Source of the DNA: Agapanthus africanus
Lineage: Eukaryota; Streptophyta; Magnoliopsida; Asparagales; Amaryllidaceae
Assembly (NCBI GenBank): GCA_030015575.1
Contig: CM057338.1
Coordinates: forward strand, 633,136,189-633,200,188
DNA: 64,000 nt
Direction: 5' to 3'
Shown here one piece after another: positions 31,933 to 43,024 of the stretch. A program made the translations under genes and the position numbers. How positions within the stretch are numbered: the stretch's first letter is position 1; each line of letters begins with the position of its first letter. Below the pieces are notes generated by a model. The model worked only from the letters and a program-made list of their open reading frames with translations. It searched no databases and was not told where the DNA came from.

Positions 31933-34398
31933 ATATCCCTGCCACCAATTTTTAAAAGCGTTGCACTCTTTGGTGTGGTGCACAATCTTTCGATGATATA
32001 AGAAGTAGCTAGGATGTGTTTCTATTTCATCAGGAGCATTTCCTTCGGAGAGAGGCAGCTTCATTCCAATTGATATAGCTTTGGCGAACCTTTTCCTCGT
32101 CTTGAACCTGCTTTTATTTTCTGCAGATGTACTCTGACCTGGCGGGAGTGTTTCAACCCTTTCGTCTAGTCTCCGGCGTTTGGCCTTCTCGAATATGGCC
32201 ATCTCGCGCTCTCGATCAGCTTTGCTTTTAAGACAGGCTTCGTTCAGGAATGCGTCAATCATTTTGTCTGATGGTCCTAAAAGTTCTGGCTCAGGATCTG
32301 CCCCCAGCTTCTCTGCGTAAGGAGCTTCTTCATCGTTTATGGACGAGTGAGAGATCACATGACAGCTTGCCACATAATCTTCAAATTCATCCGACGAGTC
32401 TTCTCCATTGTCATCATCTCCGTCCTCAAGGATGTGGCTGAGAAATTCTTGGAGTGTGATTGGAGTCCGCACTTTTTGATTGTATTCTTCCAACGCGTCA
32501 ATCTGCTTTTGCAGGTCCGTGCGTTTGTCACCAGGCTTCACGGGCTTCTTGGATTTCTTCTTTTTCGTCTTCGAAGACTTTGACGGTTGAATGCGAGCAC
32601 TTTGATTATCACCATCAATTTTTGGAATTAGGCGCGGTTTCAGCATTCCCTCGATGATCTCGGGTTCCAGTGGATTTTTCCACCTGATCTCCGGGCATGT
32701 TTGAAGATCCTTCAACATTCTTTTTGTTTTGGCTGAAAGAGCGACCTCCCATGGAGCTTCTTCGACAAAAGAGCATGATGCCCCCGGTGTGTCTGTCTTC
32801 TTCGGAGCGTGTGGCTGTGGTAGGTTCACCCTCCAATTCTCGGACAGGGCAAATTTGCCCTGTTGGTATTGATCTTCAATCCAGCCTTTAAAGACGAAGC
32901 AATCTTCAATTGGATGGCTTACCGCCTGGTGGTAAGGGCAATAATTAGGATTATTGGCTTCGCCGGGTTGCAACGGGCGTTTTGGATTCGGCAAACTAAT
33001 GAGCCTGTTGCGCACTACTAGCTCAAACAATCTCCTCGTTTTATCTCGGGGAAACGAGTAAGGGCGTTTCATTTTCTCATTATAGTATCGCCGTCTCTCC
33101 TCTAGGCGATCATTCAATTTTGGACCACTGGGCCGCTGTTGAGCATTGGCGACAAAGGTCGCCTTCCCTTTCCCTTTATCATTGCGTGGTTCTGGCTTCG
33201 AAGAGGAAGGCCTGTGACCCATCTGGTCCATTTGGGCCAGCTTATTAATCAAGGACTGAAAAGTGGTCGGCTTGAAGAACATCATAAATTGGGAGATGGT
33301 CGCTTGAGGGTCGAGAGTGCCCACGAACATGCCCACCGCCGGCGCTTCCTCGATGCGCTGCTCACACTTTGACCATAAATTCCACCATCGTATTGCGTAT
33401 TGCACCCACATTTCGCCTGGCTTTACCCTGGCATTAATGAATGCCGTGATCGGGGTGCGCTCGCTAGTGCTTGCGAATCTCTATGTGAATAACAACTCCA
33501 TTTCTGCAAAAGTCTTGACGGAGTCGTTTGGAAGTTCAGAATACCACTCGAATGCCGTCTATGACAAGCTACCAACAAACTGGTGGAGCAGAAGTTTATC
33601 ATCACCCCCGGTGTTACCGCACAAGGCTCTGAATTGAGCGACATGCTGATGTGGATTTCCCGTCCCTTTATATACATGGAATTTAGGGATCGTATATCCC
33701 GGCGGGTACCTTATTTGGTCATACCAGCCTGGATAGGGTCGTCCAGTCTTAACGATCTGCCCAGTTGCTTCGTTTGCCTGGTGAACTCGTATTTGCTGCA
33801 CAATGTAATCGTCCAAGGCGGCCTTAGAGATTGTCTCCTCCTTAGCTGCTGAAAGAGCTGGAGGAGGGTTCGACGTCTCCCCTTTGTCGTCTTCAATGAT
33901 AATCGGGGGGTCTTCAGCTGGAGGTTCCGGTTGTAATATCATCCCAGCCATGTCTTGGAACAAAAGAGCCATTCGTTTGATGTTGGCTGCCTGTTCCGCA
34001 GCCTCTTTTTCTTTCCTCTCGAGCATTCTTCGGAGGAACTCGGTATCGGTTTCTTGTTCCCGACGCTGCTCCGAGGTCTCTGGATTTTCTTTTGGCCTAG
34101 TGAGTGCGGCTATTGCAGTCATCATCTCCTGAAGTTTCTGCTGCTGTTGTTCCTGGGCTTTCGTTATCGATCGGGTAAGCGGTCGATGGCCCGTAGAAAC
34201 ACGGCTTTCTTCTTTTCCGGAAGCCATATAAACGATATGTATTACCATGCCCCCAGATTTAGGGCGTTTAATTTCAGTACTTTTGCGGTTCGCCGCGGCC
34301 ACAGGGGCTTTCTCCGGCCTCCTTCTCTTTTGAGTGTTTGACGTTGAGGGAGCCGTTGTAGCGGGCACCCAAACGGATGACATTCTCTGTGGTACCAC
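31933..34398 (-). pseudogene. Tat-1 gag region
   Basis: The N-terminal half has a glutamate/lysine-rich, coiled-coil-like stretch (roughly 34120-33980) followed by PGWYDQIRYPPGYTIPKF and FRALCGNTGGDDKLLLHQFV, typical of this gag type. The C-terminal half has two related zinc-binding segments, CPYHQAVSHPIEDC (near 32940-32900) and a second YH-x4-H-x4-C copy (near 31990-31950). A lysine-rich linker lies between them. It is broken in places and cut off by Tek-1. No pol motif is visible in the window. Confidence 0.75.
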
Positions 34399-34790
34399 AG
34401 GATGGCTCTTTCTTGTTGGGCTTTAAGCTTCTTTGTCCGGCGAGAGTAGTCCTGGTCAATCACTGATTCCTGGACCTGTCGCCAGACTTTGTAAATTTTG
34501 GAAGAAAGCCGCTGAGGGGGCTGCTCCGGCTTTGTTTATGTAACATTCTCCACGGGTGGAGGATATATTTTTAGTACGGCGGTGGGAGAGTTCCTGCGCA
34601 CCTTGTTAAGCAGTTCAAAGCTGTTCCCGGTTGGAACAGCAGCACCAATCTCCACCTTTGGAGCTGGTGGAGTAAATCCAGACGGAGAGCTGCCCCCAGC
34701 CTTCCTTACTCGGCGCCAGTGATGACGGTGAGCATGTCGTGCGGATGGTGTTGATTCAGCTATGGGGATGTCTTCGTCGTGCCCCCTGTT

Positions 34791-35405
34791 CTAGTTAGGT
34801 GCTGCTGGTATCAGCCTTTTGAAGATCGACGTCCGTTGAGTGGGGACGGCCAACCTATCAAAAGCAGACTTTCGCGCAGGGGGAGAAGTTTTGACGACTT
34901 TGTTTGGGGCAAAAGCCGGAACAATCAGTCTAGCGATGACCGACTCCTTGACAGGAGAGGCCGCTTTAACGACTTCTGGAGTAGGGATGGCTATCCTCTT
35001 CGGAATAACCCTTTCTGGGATTGCAGGCTTCTTCATGGGTCCACATGAACTTTGGCCCAATCTGGCAAAGACTGAAGCATTTGGTTTGGACGACCCGTTG
35101 AGAGGGGCCGTAGCGGTGGTAAGTCGATCAAAGACCGACTTCTTGGGAGCTTCTTGTGAAGGTACAGGAGCGCTGAAGCTCGTTGGCGGGAGCATGGTCC
35201 CGAAGAACAATCCAATGGTGGCCTGAGTGACCTGTTCCACCGGCATAGCGAAGATGGAGGCCGCTTGGGGCCTGTACGTCACTCCTCTGGACGGGGCGGA
35301 GTGGGAGTTGCAGTTGCATTTAGTGCAGGATGAAGCCATTGATCTTCTATTTTCTGCACGGAGCAAGAGATCAAATCTTAGTACCTCGAACCCAAGGGCA
35401 ACCAT
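34791..35405 (-). pseudogene. Tat-1 upstream reading frame with repeated F-x-R-L motifs
   Basis: A 204-residue frame lies between the primer-site-like segment and gag. It contains six related motifs: SVFDRL, SVFARL, SVIARL, SAFDRL, and two others close to SIFKRL or lacking part of the pattern, spaced about 20-40 residues and separated by Pro/Lys/Thr-rich sequence. SVFDRL-like motifs are known from plant Tat-type gag proteins. Whether this is a separate ORF1 or an N-terminal part of gag cannot be decided here. The stop before gag and general decay suggest it is a fossil. Confidence 0.55.
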
Positions 35406-35465
35406 ATCAAACCGCTATTCGTTCGCGAACACGACACACGAAGTGTGGAGTGGAAAGAGGAAAAG

Positions 35466-35488
35466 GTCCCACTGGGCGTGCCAGAATC
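35466..35488 (-). other. Tat-1 primer-site-like segment
   Basis: In sense it reads TCTGGCACGCCCAGTGGGAC and follows the inferred LTR end. This string is typical of the LTR-leader junction of plant Tat-type Gypsy elements. The tRNA cannot be named with confidence. Confidence 0.5.
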
Positions 35489-36139
35489 TGTTTACCGCCG
35501 GAAACCGGGAAGACAAACGTCTAGCCTGAATCTGGGGGCCGATGCTATTTGGATTTATCCATCCACCTCTTTGAAGATGCCAAGTTGATTTATGGCACCG
35601 CTTATCGAACGTTTAAACGGATGCGGTCGATGTAGCAGACTTCGTCAGATTCCCCCTCATTTGAGGGGTTTTTTGATTGTAGGGACGCTCTTCCCTGCAG
35701 GCGCAAGCCCTTGCAGTTAATTACGCTACCGCATCGCGGTAACTACTTTCTCCTTCTCCAGATGGTCACTTCGTGTCGTGTGTGTTTGTTTTATTTTTGG
35801 TTGCCCGTGGATTGTATACGGAGACTAATTTATGTTGTCACCCGTAGGGCGTGGATTAGTCCAAATCCGTATCTTCTTAGATTTGGGTTTGGGGGTTGGG
35901 TTTAAGGATACGTTAGTTTCATTTGAGACTAAGATCAACTTAAACGTTTGTTAAGGATACGTTAGTAATTTTAGACTAAGATCAACTTAACGGGATCGTT
36001 TAGATCCAATAAAAGAGCATTTGGGCTCTATTGTTTAGTTTAGGGACATTGCGGTCGATGACCAGTTTAAGGACATGGTGGTCTATTGTTAGTTTAGGGA
36101 CATCTCGGTCCATTGTTAGTTTAAGGACATCTCGGTCCA

Positions 36140-36454
36140 GGTTAAGGACATCATAGTCCGTGAGTTTAAAGACCTCACAGTCAAGGTTAAGGACATTATG
36201 GTCCATGAGTTTAAAGACCTCACAATCAAGGTTAAGGACATCATAGTCCGTGAGTCTAAAGACCTCACAGTCAAGGTTAAGGACGTCATAGTCCGTGAGT
36301 TTAAAGACCTCACAGTCAAGGTTAAGGACGTCATAGTCCATGAGTTTAAAGACCTCACAGTCAAGGTTAAGGACGTCATAGTCCGTGAGTTTAAAGACCT
36401 CACAGTCAAGGTTAAGGACGTCATAGTCCGTGGGTTTAAAAGGACCCCACAGTC
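36140..36454. repeat. 45-bp minisatellite, seven units
   Basis: Units start with GGTTAAGGAC at 36140, 36185, 36230, 36275, 36320, 36365 and 36410, an exact 45-base period. Each unit has two hairpin-prone halves, GGACATCATAGTCC and AGACCTCACAGTC. Shorter related units run from about 36028 to 36139. Because 45 is a multiple of three, three frames stay open across it; these are not genes. Confidence 0.93.
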
Positions 36455-36845
36455 CGTGGAATGTTTGGTTGTCGGGACCCGTCACCTCTCTGAAGACGTT
36501 GAAGGATTACAACGACAAATATCAGAGGAGTAAAAAGATGTACCCTCGAACCGACGTGAGTTGGTTGAAAGATCTATAGTCCAATTTGGGGCTAAGATCT
36601 GTTAAAATATTTATGAGCAGATGGGCTCAATTAATATGAGTTGAGGACTTATGACTAATCTTGGGCTAAGTCCAATCAGGTTAAAATGTTTAACATTTTT
36701 ACTTTGGGCCGTTGAGCCTTTATTCGGGCTTGGCCTTTTTAACAATGCTGAGCATTGATTTATATCTTGACATTGTTTTTGTCTTTTATTGAATGCTGAG
36801 CATTCATCAGAGCTCTAGGCTTATTACAGAATAATTTATGTTCTG

Positions 36846-37235
36846 TCAGCGCAACACGTGGTGCGCTAGGCGCTTTGTGCCAGTCAAAGAGCGCAGTGCG
36901 CTTCTGCCACATGGCGCACATGTAAGGGATACGTGTCGCGCTGGGCGCTAGGCACCAGATGATGAGCGCATGATGCCAGTTTATGAGCGCATTGCGCTAA
37001 TCCATGAGCGCATTGCGCTTTCAGTTTAATGGCACACACGTGAGTGACACGTGGTGCGCTTGGCGCTGAGCGCCAGCCCATGAGCGCAGTGCGCTATTTC
37101 AGAAGCGCAAAGCGCAAGTTATTAATTGGCGCATACGTGATTGACACGTGGCGCATTTGGCACTGAGCGCCAGTCCAGAGAGCGCAGAAGCGCAGTTCAA
37201 GAGCGCAAAACGCAGTCTAAGAGCACAAAGCGCAT
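36846..37235. repeat. GCGC-palindrome repeat cluster
   Basis: About four imperfect units of 70-120 bp, each starting near an ACGTG-containing segment (about 36846, 36914, 37031, 37129) and containing AGCGCAxTGCGCT-type palindromes. Strongly related sequence lies at 40275-40510 on the other side of the solo LTR. Confidence 0.75.
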
Positions 37236-37339
37236 CTGATCAATTTTATGATCTGAGAAACAATTTATGTTCTATTAAAAGAGATTTTGTCTCAAGATCT
37301 AAGAACAACCGTTCTTATTTTTATTTCAATCTCTTATAT

Positions 37340-37700
37340 TGATGAAAGGCTTTGCCTTTATGGATCTATGATCCTTGAGAGAATTGAATTATTCTCCCCT
37401 CTTTTTCATAATAAGATATTCATGATCTCTTTGAGGAAGACTTTTAGTCTTATAGATCTATGATCTGTGAGAAGCAAGTTCTTCTTTTATTTTATGATGA
37501 GATCTTTTTTAACTCTTTATAAAAGACCTTGGTCTTTGTTGATCTATGATCTGCTTAAAGAAATGAATTCTTCTTTCTTAATCATGAGAGGATTTCATCT
37601 CTGTGTTCATCATCATCTTTACCTTGAAGAAGAATCTTGTTGCAAAAGCTTGCTCTTTATCTTTGAGTTTCTCAAAGTTTATGGAGGGATTTTTCTATAT
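37340..37700. repeat. Imperfect repeats with GATCTATGATC motifs
   Basis: Three or four loosely related units of about 100 bases each contain GATCTATGATC and an adjacent short inverted repeat such as AAGGCTTTGCCTTT. They lie downstream of the TATA box in Tat-1 sense, so in the transcribed part of the LTR if that TATA is used. Confidence 0.5.
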
Positions 37701-37720
37701 GAGACTTGAAGTCTTGGGCC

Positions 37721-37732
37721 CTTTATATAGGG
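37721..37732 (-). promoter_or_regulatory. Candidate TATA box of the Tat-1 LTR
   Basis: In sense the segment reads CCCTATATAAAGGG, a strong TATA consensus inside a short palindrome. If used, transcription would begin near 37690 and run leftward through the repeats and gag. Confidence 0.5.
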
Positions 37733-38066
37733 CAAGCTGATCAGTTCAATCAGTTAAAGAGATCTTTCTCTGATTGATTTAGGGATGTTTCCCTTCCATT
37801 GGATCTTTGATCCTAGGGCTCCTGTTTTACAGAATGCAATCTTCTGTTTTTAACAAGATTGGAAATTCTTTCCATACAGAATTTATTTTGTCTTTTGGTA
37901 TTTTTTATTTACCATTGGATCATTGATCCAACGGTGCTCTGATTTACAGAGCACAATCTTATTATTTAGAAAGATTTTGAGGAATCTTTCCTTAACAGAA
38001 TTTAATTCTGATTAATTAATGATTTATCATTATTATTAGATCTTTGATATAACGGTGGGGAGTTTT

Positions 38067-40264
38067 TGTTAGTTATATATATGCCCTAGAGGCCATTACT
38101 GTACATACAATGTATATTATAGTGGATGCTTGGACATATATAGGGAGGAATTTCTTGCTCGACATGATAGTATGCTATCTGGTTGATCTTTATCTTAACA
38201 TGTACTCTGATTGTCTGTATGTTACATGTTGATAAATCCCTTAGGATGAGTACTTGACTACTATGACTATGATGCGGATCATATTAGTGGGGACAGTGTA
38301 GTCGCTAAGTACATCCTTCAAATGTTCCTAGTCGTAGGTGTATCGAGACAGGGCATCGATATACCAGAGTAGACTAGCGTATGCGCTTCTTGACCCATAT
38401 GATGGGCGATGGATGATCCCATATCCATTGGTGTTTGACATCAGAGAAGGTATACGGGTGCTCAGTGGAGACTGAGTACACTGGACGGACTCGCCGAGAA
38501 CTCCCAGATAGTATTATATCTCACGTTAGAAGGCAGTTCTCTAGTGACACTGGTACATGTTAGTCTGTAGACCCGAGATCGTCATAAAGTCTTGTGTGAT
38601 TCCCACTGTACTTTGATTCCATCAAACCACGTCCAAGTGGGCGTGCAAAACGGTGGCTTTTGGGTACATTCTCGAATCACATGGAGGCAATGAGCGATAG
38701 GAGGGGATTCGTCTCTCCCGGTATAGGGAGTTGATGTTGCGCTGTGTTCGATTGGCTATAACTGGAAATCTCTGGCCAGGGTTGATGAGATTTACTGGTA
38801 AGTGTTATCAGTAGTTTCTCGAACTGTTATGGACCTCATATCGACACGACTTATCAAGCTACTGGGGTCTGACGTTTATCACCCGTAGGCGAGATATGCG
38901 ACATATCAGACGAAGAGACCGGACTGTACGGGAGTGTTACTGGTTGGATTTATGGGAGACTGTATAGGCTTGCTTGTTGATCTTCTGATTGCTCAATACC
39001 TGGGTGGCTGTTACGTTTAGCTGACCGCTTGCAGCTTATGGGTGTTTGATATGATCATCACCTACTGCCGGCGTATTGGCGATTCTTTAGAGTCCTGCAC
39101 ATAGGTTTCCTGGCTCAGGCAAAACGGAGTAGGAGCACATATGTGATATATGCGGGACCAAGAACAATTCGTGTATGTGATACCGTATTAGATTCTCGCG
39201 ATATGAGATATCGGCCGGGTATATATGATATAGCCGGGTCATCGGATCAAGTGTTGATTCGATGAACTGATACAGATTATATTAGTCGGTTATTTATGAA
39301 ATAGCCGGATTATCTGATCAAGTGTTGATTTGATAATTTAATGTATAATTATATATTTGATATATTAAATTACATTAAGTAGTATAAACTCACTTAAAGA
39401 TTCTTTTTCTCACTCGGGTAATACATTGATATATACGTGATATATGTTAATTGTATTATTTTATTTTGTTACAAAATATATTATATATGTGATATATAAT
39501 ATTGTAACAAGTTAAGGCTACAAATGCAACATGTTTTGTGGAGTTTAAACATGGTTAGGGTTTGGATTAGGGTTAAGCATTCTTGAAGCTTCTAGAAGCT
39601 TTGTTTTTGTTTTTAACCAAAGATATTTTGTAAAGATATTTAGGTTGATATTTCTTAACCAAACCCAAACCCTTTACTATGGTTAATTCTCTACATGGGT
39701 TAAGTTATCATTCTTAACCCATGGTTGCATTTCTAACCACACACAGGTTTCATTATTCATCACAAATAGATTCTTCTTCTTCTTCCTTTGGAAAAAGCTT
39801 TCTAGCTTTTTCATTAGTGATGAAAATGAGTGAGAAATTGAAAACAAATGAGAGCTAAATTCCTACTTCATCATTCTCATCTATTCTAGCCACTTAGATT
39901 AGGGTGTTTGCTTTTCTAATACTTGATTAGTGAAGCAAAAGCTTGGGCTTGAGTTTCTTCAAGGTAGATCATCTTTGTTATCGAAGATCGGAAGCAAACT
40001 TGCATCTTTCTCTTCATGGAGCCTCTCTAGAGTTCGGGTACTCGATGATCGCAGCGAAGGGACCTTAACACGGAGGTTTAGAAGTGAAGGAACGGACTAC
40101 AAAGGTTGTAATCCCTAACTCTTAGAAGTAAAGTTGTTTACTTGCTTTGTTTCGCCTAATCTCTAGTCTAAGATCTTGGTCAGGGTTGTTCGGCACGTCT
40201 AAAATTTAAATCGGGTATGGTTGATGCCTTATAGACCCTTGTGACAGTGCCTAGCAACCCTACA
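38067..40264 (+). repeat. Solo LTR of Angela family B
   Basis: 2198 bp from TGTTAGTTATATATATGCCC to AACCCTACA, flanked by gtttt at 38062-38066 and 40265-40269. Both LTR ends and the target duplication are intact and no internal sequence remains, the product of recombination between two LTRs. It is visibly more diverged from the Ang-1 LTRs than they are from each other. The paired hairpins recur at 39239-39336. Confidence 0.94.
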
Positions 40265-40274
40265 GTTTTTAATT

Positions 40275-40510
40275 CCAGCGCTAGTGCATCCGTGCTTTGC
40301 ACGTGGTGCGCTGCTTGAAGAGCATCGCACATTGCGCTAGCGCATCTGTGTTTGATACGTAGTGCGCTGCTTGGAGCGCAGCGCAACTAGCGCTAGCGCA
40401 ACTAGCGCTAGCGCACACATGGCGTGCTGCTTAGAGCGCAGCGCACCTAGAGCTAGCACCCATGTGCTTTGCACGTGGTGCGCTGCTTAGAGCGCAACGC
40501 ATTTGGCGAT
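40275..40510. repeat. GCGC-palindrome repeat cluster, second part
   Basis: Units of roughly 60-90 bp with TTTGCACGTGGTGCGCTGCTT-like cores, including AGCGCTAGCGC palindromes, continue the cluster seen at 36846-37235. Before the solo LTR arrived both clusters belonged to one LTR. Confidence 0.7.
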
Positions 40511-40554
40511 GCATCTGAAGCGTTGCTTCATTTCAAAAATTTGAATTTTAAACA

Positions 40555-41790
40555 GAGCTTTGCTCTGATTAGGGGAAACAACCCTCATATCCATCTCATC
40601 TCATAACTCCAAACGTTATCCTTCGGATATCCGTCGAGTTTCCATACAATCACCGGTAGGTAGTGCTCCCCCGGCCAGGATCATCGTCTACTCCACGATC
40701 TTCTTGCCCCGGGGTACCTCACCGGGTCCCCCATGTACCCACAGACGGCTCAGCCAACTCCTCAAATCGGGTACTCGAAATTGCTCGGAACCGAGAAAAC
40801 CCATGGTGGAAACAATTATCATATCAAGGGAAAACTGCACTTTTTAAATATTTCAAGTTTCAAAAGGTATCTTGCAGTTTCCCAAATCCACAAAATCGAA
40901 ATAAAACATCATATGAGAGTATATATATTACTATAGTAATGTATGTATGTATGCATGTCTAAATGTTAATAATGAATGCGGTACAATATATTTATCCATG
41001 ACAAATTCTATAGTGTGCGTGTCATGGCAATTTATATAGTGAGCGTGTCATGGCAATTACCAATGGTGTGTGTGTGTGTGATATATAATTCAGTGCTCGT
41101 GCAACATGAACCGCTAGTAATGGTGCAGTGTCCAGTTAATACCATGTCAATGTACAACAGGTAATAGGATGCGCAAAATGGTACTCATGTACAATCAATA
41201 TATATACATATAAGCATATGGTTATATCACTGAATCTAGCCCTCAGCGCTTAACGCCATACAGGCGATTCCCCCGAAGATGTTAAATCTACTCACCGGAC
41301 GATCTCGAGCTAGGTGAATCCGATCACCTCTTTCCCCTTCCTAGCAGCGTTTGAAGTCCCCGCAAATGATCCTAATATCACACAAAACCAATACTCATGA
41401 AATTAGTAAACTTTCAAATCAAACACGGACACAACGCCAAATTAACGAATCGACTCCCATAAGCTACCAAGTGTTAGATTAGCGGGTTAACGTATGCAGT
41501 GAAATCCTAACCCAACCTATGGCTATAAAACGTACGAAACACTGAACAAAAGTCGGATAAATCCGCATCGCACGATATCGGAACGTAAGAATTATAGCTA
41601 AACGGCCCCAGATTTTGTCTACAGATTAAATAGGAAAAACAAAGTATACCAAATATCCTACATGACCTACAGATAGCTACCTACAAAAAACCAAACACCC
41701 AGTCTTCAGGAAAACCGGCGGCGTCGGGAAAAATACTATTCTCACTGGTCGAAAAGTGTAGGGTGGGGTACGGGTTTCTAGGGTAAACAC
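40555..41790 (-). repeat. Tekay-like LTR fragment
   Basis: Its reverse strand aligns with the middle of the Tek-1 LTR: the GTGAGTAGAT block (about 41300), the stem-loop (40830-40880) and the GC-rich island (about 40625-40800). It is more diverged than Tek-1 and seems to be the oldest layer, entered by Tat-1 on one side and by the Angela LTR at 41791 on the other. It holds no supported gene. Confidence 0.75.
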
Positions 41791-43024
41791 TGTAAGTCGA
41801 TGTCGCGCACCCCGCAGGTTCGCGGGGAGGCGAAGTTTGCAAAAAACGATTTTTATATGCTTCGAAACACCGACTAAACTCCAGGATCAATACTAAACCC
41901 AAGCTAACAAAAGAATTAAGAGGTTTAACTACTATGTGAGAAAGTTATACCTCAAGTATCAAGTTCTTCTTCTTCTTGTACTCCTCCTCCTCTTCTTGTG
42001 CTCCTTGAAGAGTGTACGGATCGCGCCTCCTCTTCGGCCTCCTCGAGTCAAAGAAGATCCACCCGAGAATGTCTACTAGGCCTACATCTAAGATGAGATA
42101 ACTAGGATACCTAGTGTGCTAATCTAAGTAGTCTAGAGGATGTAGAGAGTGATTATGGATAGTTTAGTCTCACCAACTCTAGGTTTCTCAACACATGGGA
42201 CAATTAGGGTTTGAGGGAGAAGAAGAGAGCTCTTGAAGTGAGAGAGTGGTTAAGATAATAATGAAATGAATATGGCTACTTGAGATGACTATGAAGCATG
42301 CCAAAATATCTCACAAAATATCACAAAATATCTAAGTCCACTCTTGCCTCAATAGTCGTCCATAAGTCACCAAGTAGCCATGCTTCATTTATCACAAAAT
42401 AACACCTCATACCTCCACCTAATTTATCTTTTAATCAAAAGATAAAAACACAAATGAGGTGTCCCCTTCTAGAAGTATACTTGAGTAAATTACAAGAATA
42501 CCCTTCACCGTATATACATACCCGTATCCGTATTCCGAAAAACACGAATACAATGATACGAAACTAATCCAATAATCTAATACTAGGATCCGGCTTAAAC
42601 TAAAGCCCACTAGTATTATCTGCCCGAACATCCTACATGCACAAGTATACGTATGTGATTGAACCCTGTCGTAAAACCATACGACCTCTACATCGTTTCT
42701 CCCGAAGCAGGGAAACCCTCTGTGTGGGACTCTAAAGACTCGACAGTACGCTGGCAGTGGGTTTAACCACAAGCACGTCAACTAGCTGCACGTAACGGCT
42801 ATCCAGGTATCTGTCGACAAGAAGGCTGATGAGCAAACTCATCCGAACTCCTATTGAGCCTATCTGTGACAATCTCCATACAGTCCGGTCTGTTCGTCTA
42901 AGAGTATCGTATATCGGGCCTAGGAGGGCGGTAGCCATCAGACCCCTAATAGCTCAATAAGTCATGCCGGAGTAGAGCCCAAAAACACCCTGAGAAACTA
43001 CTGGAGTATCTACTAGTAAATCTC
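41791..43024 (-). repeat. Partial Angela family-A LTR
   Basis: It begins TGTAAGTCGATGTCG like the family-A LTRs and follows them to about two thirds of their length, where Ang-3 is inserted. The rest would lie right of the window. It is clearly diverged from Ang-2 and Ang-4. The 116-residue frame at 42431-42781 has its counterparts in other LTR copies and is not a gene. Confidence 0.85.

Larger units (their letters stand above)
31933..40554 (-). mobile_element. Tat-1: Tat/Ogre-like Ty3/Gypsy element, 5' part only
   Basis: In sense (right to left) it has a 5' LTR (40554-35489, interrupted by a solo Angela LTR), a primer-site-like segment, an open frame with repeated F-x-R-L motifs, and a gag region running into the Tek-1 insertion. 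Pol and the 3' LTR should lie left of the window. The gag motifs YPPGYTIPKF and CGNTG, and zinc-binding segments of C-x2-H-x4-H-x4-C form, resemble Tat-lineage gag. It is older than Tek-1, which sits inside it, and is broken in several places. Clade assignment rests on gag only. Confidence 0.65.
35489..40554 (-). repeat. Tat-1 5' LTR, interrupted by a solo Angela LTR
   Basis: I set the ends from inverted termini TGTTTA (35489) and TAAACA (ending 40554) and from the change to Tekay-like sequence beyond. Without the inserted solo LTR it is about 2.86 kb. It holds a CCCCTC/GAGGGG hairpin (35653-35668), a 45-bp minisatellite, GCGC-palindrome clusters on both sides of the insertion, and a minus-strand TATA box near 37721. 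No duplicate LTR is in the window, so the boundaries are inferred. Confidence 0.6.

Noticed and set aside
36140-36454. Regular repeat array considered as CRISPR
   Set aside because: Units are contiguous with no unique spacers, and the context is a plant LTR.
36000-36485. 161-residue repetitive frame and two others over the same bases
   Set aside because: Produced by a 45-bp tandem repeat, whose period keeps frames open on both strands; no start or promoter context.
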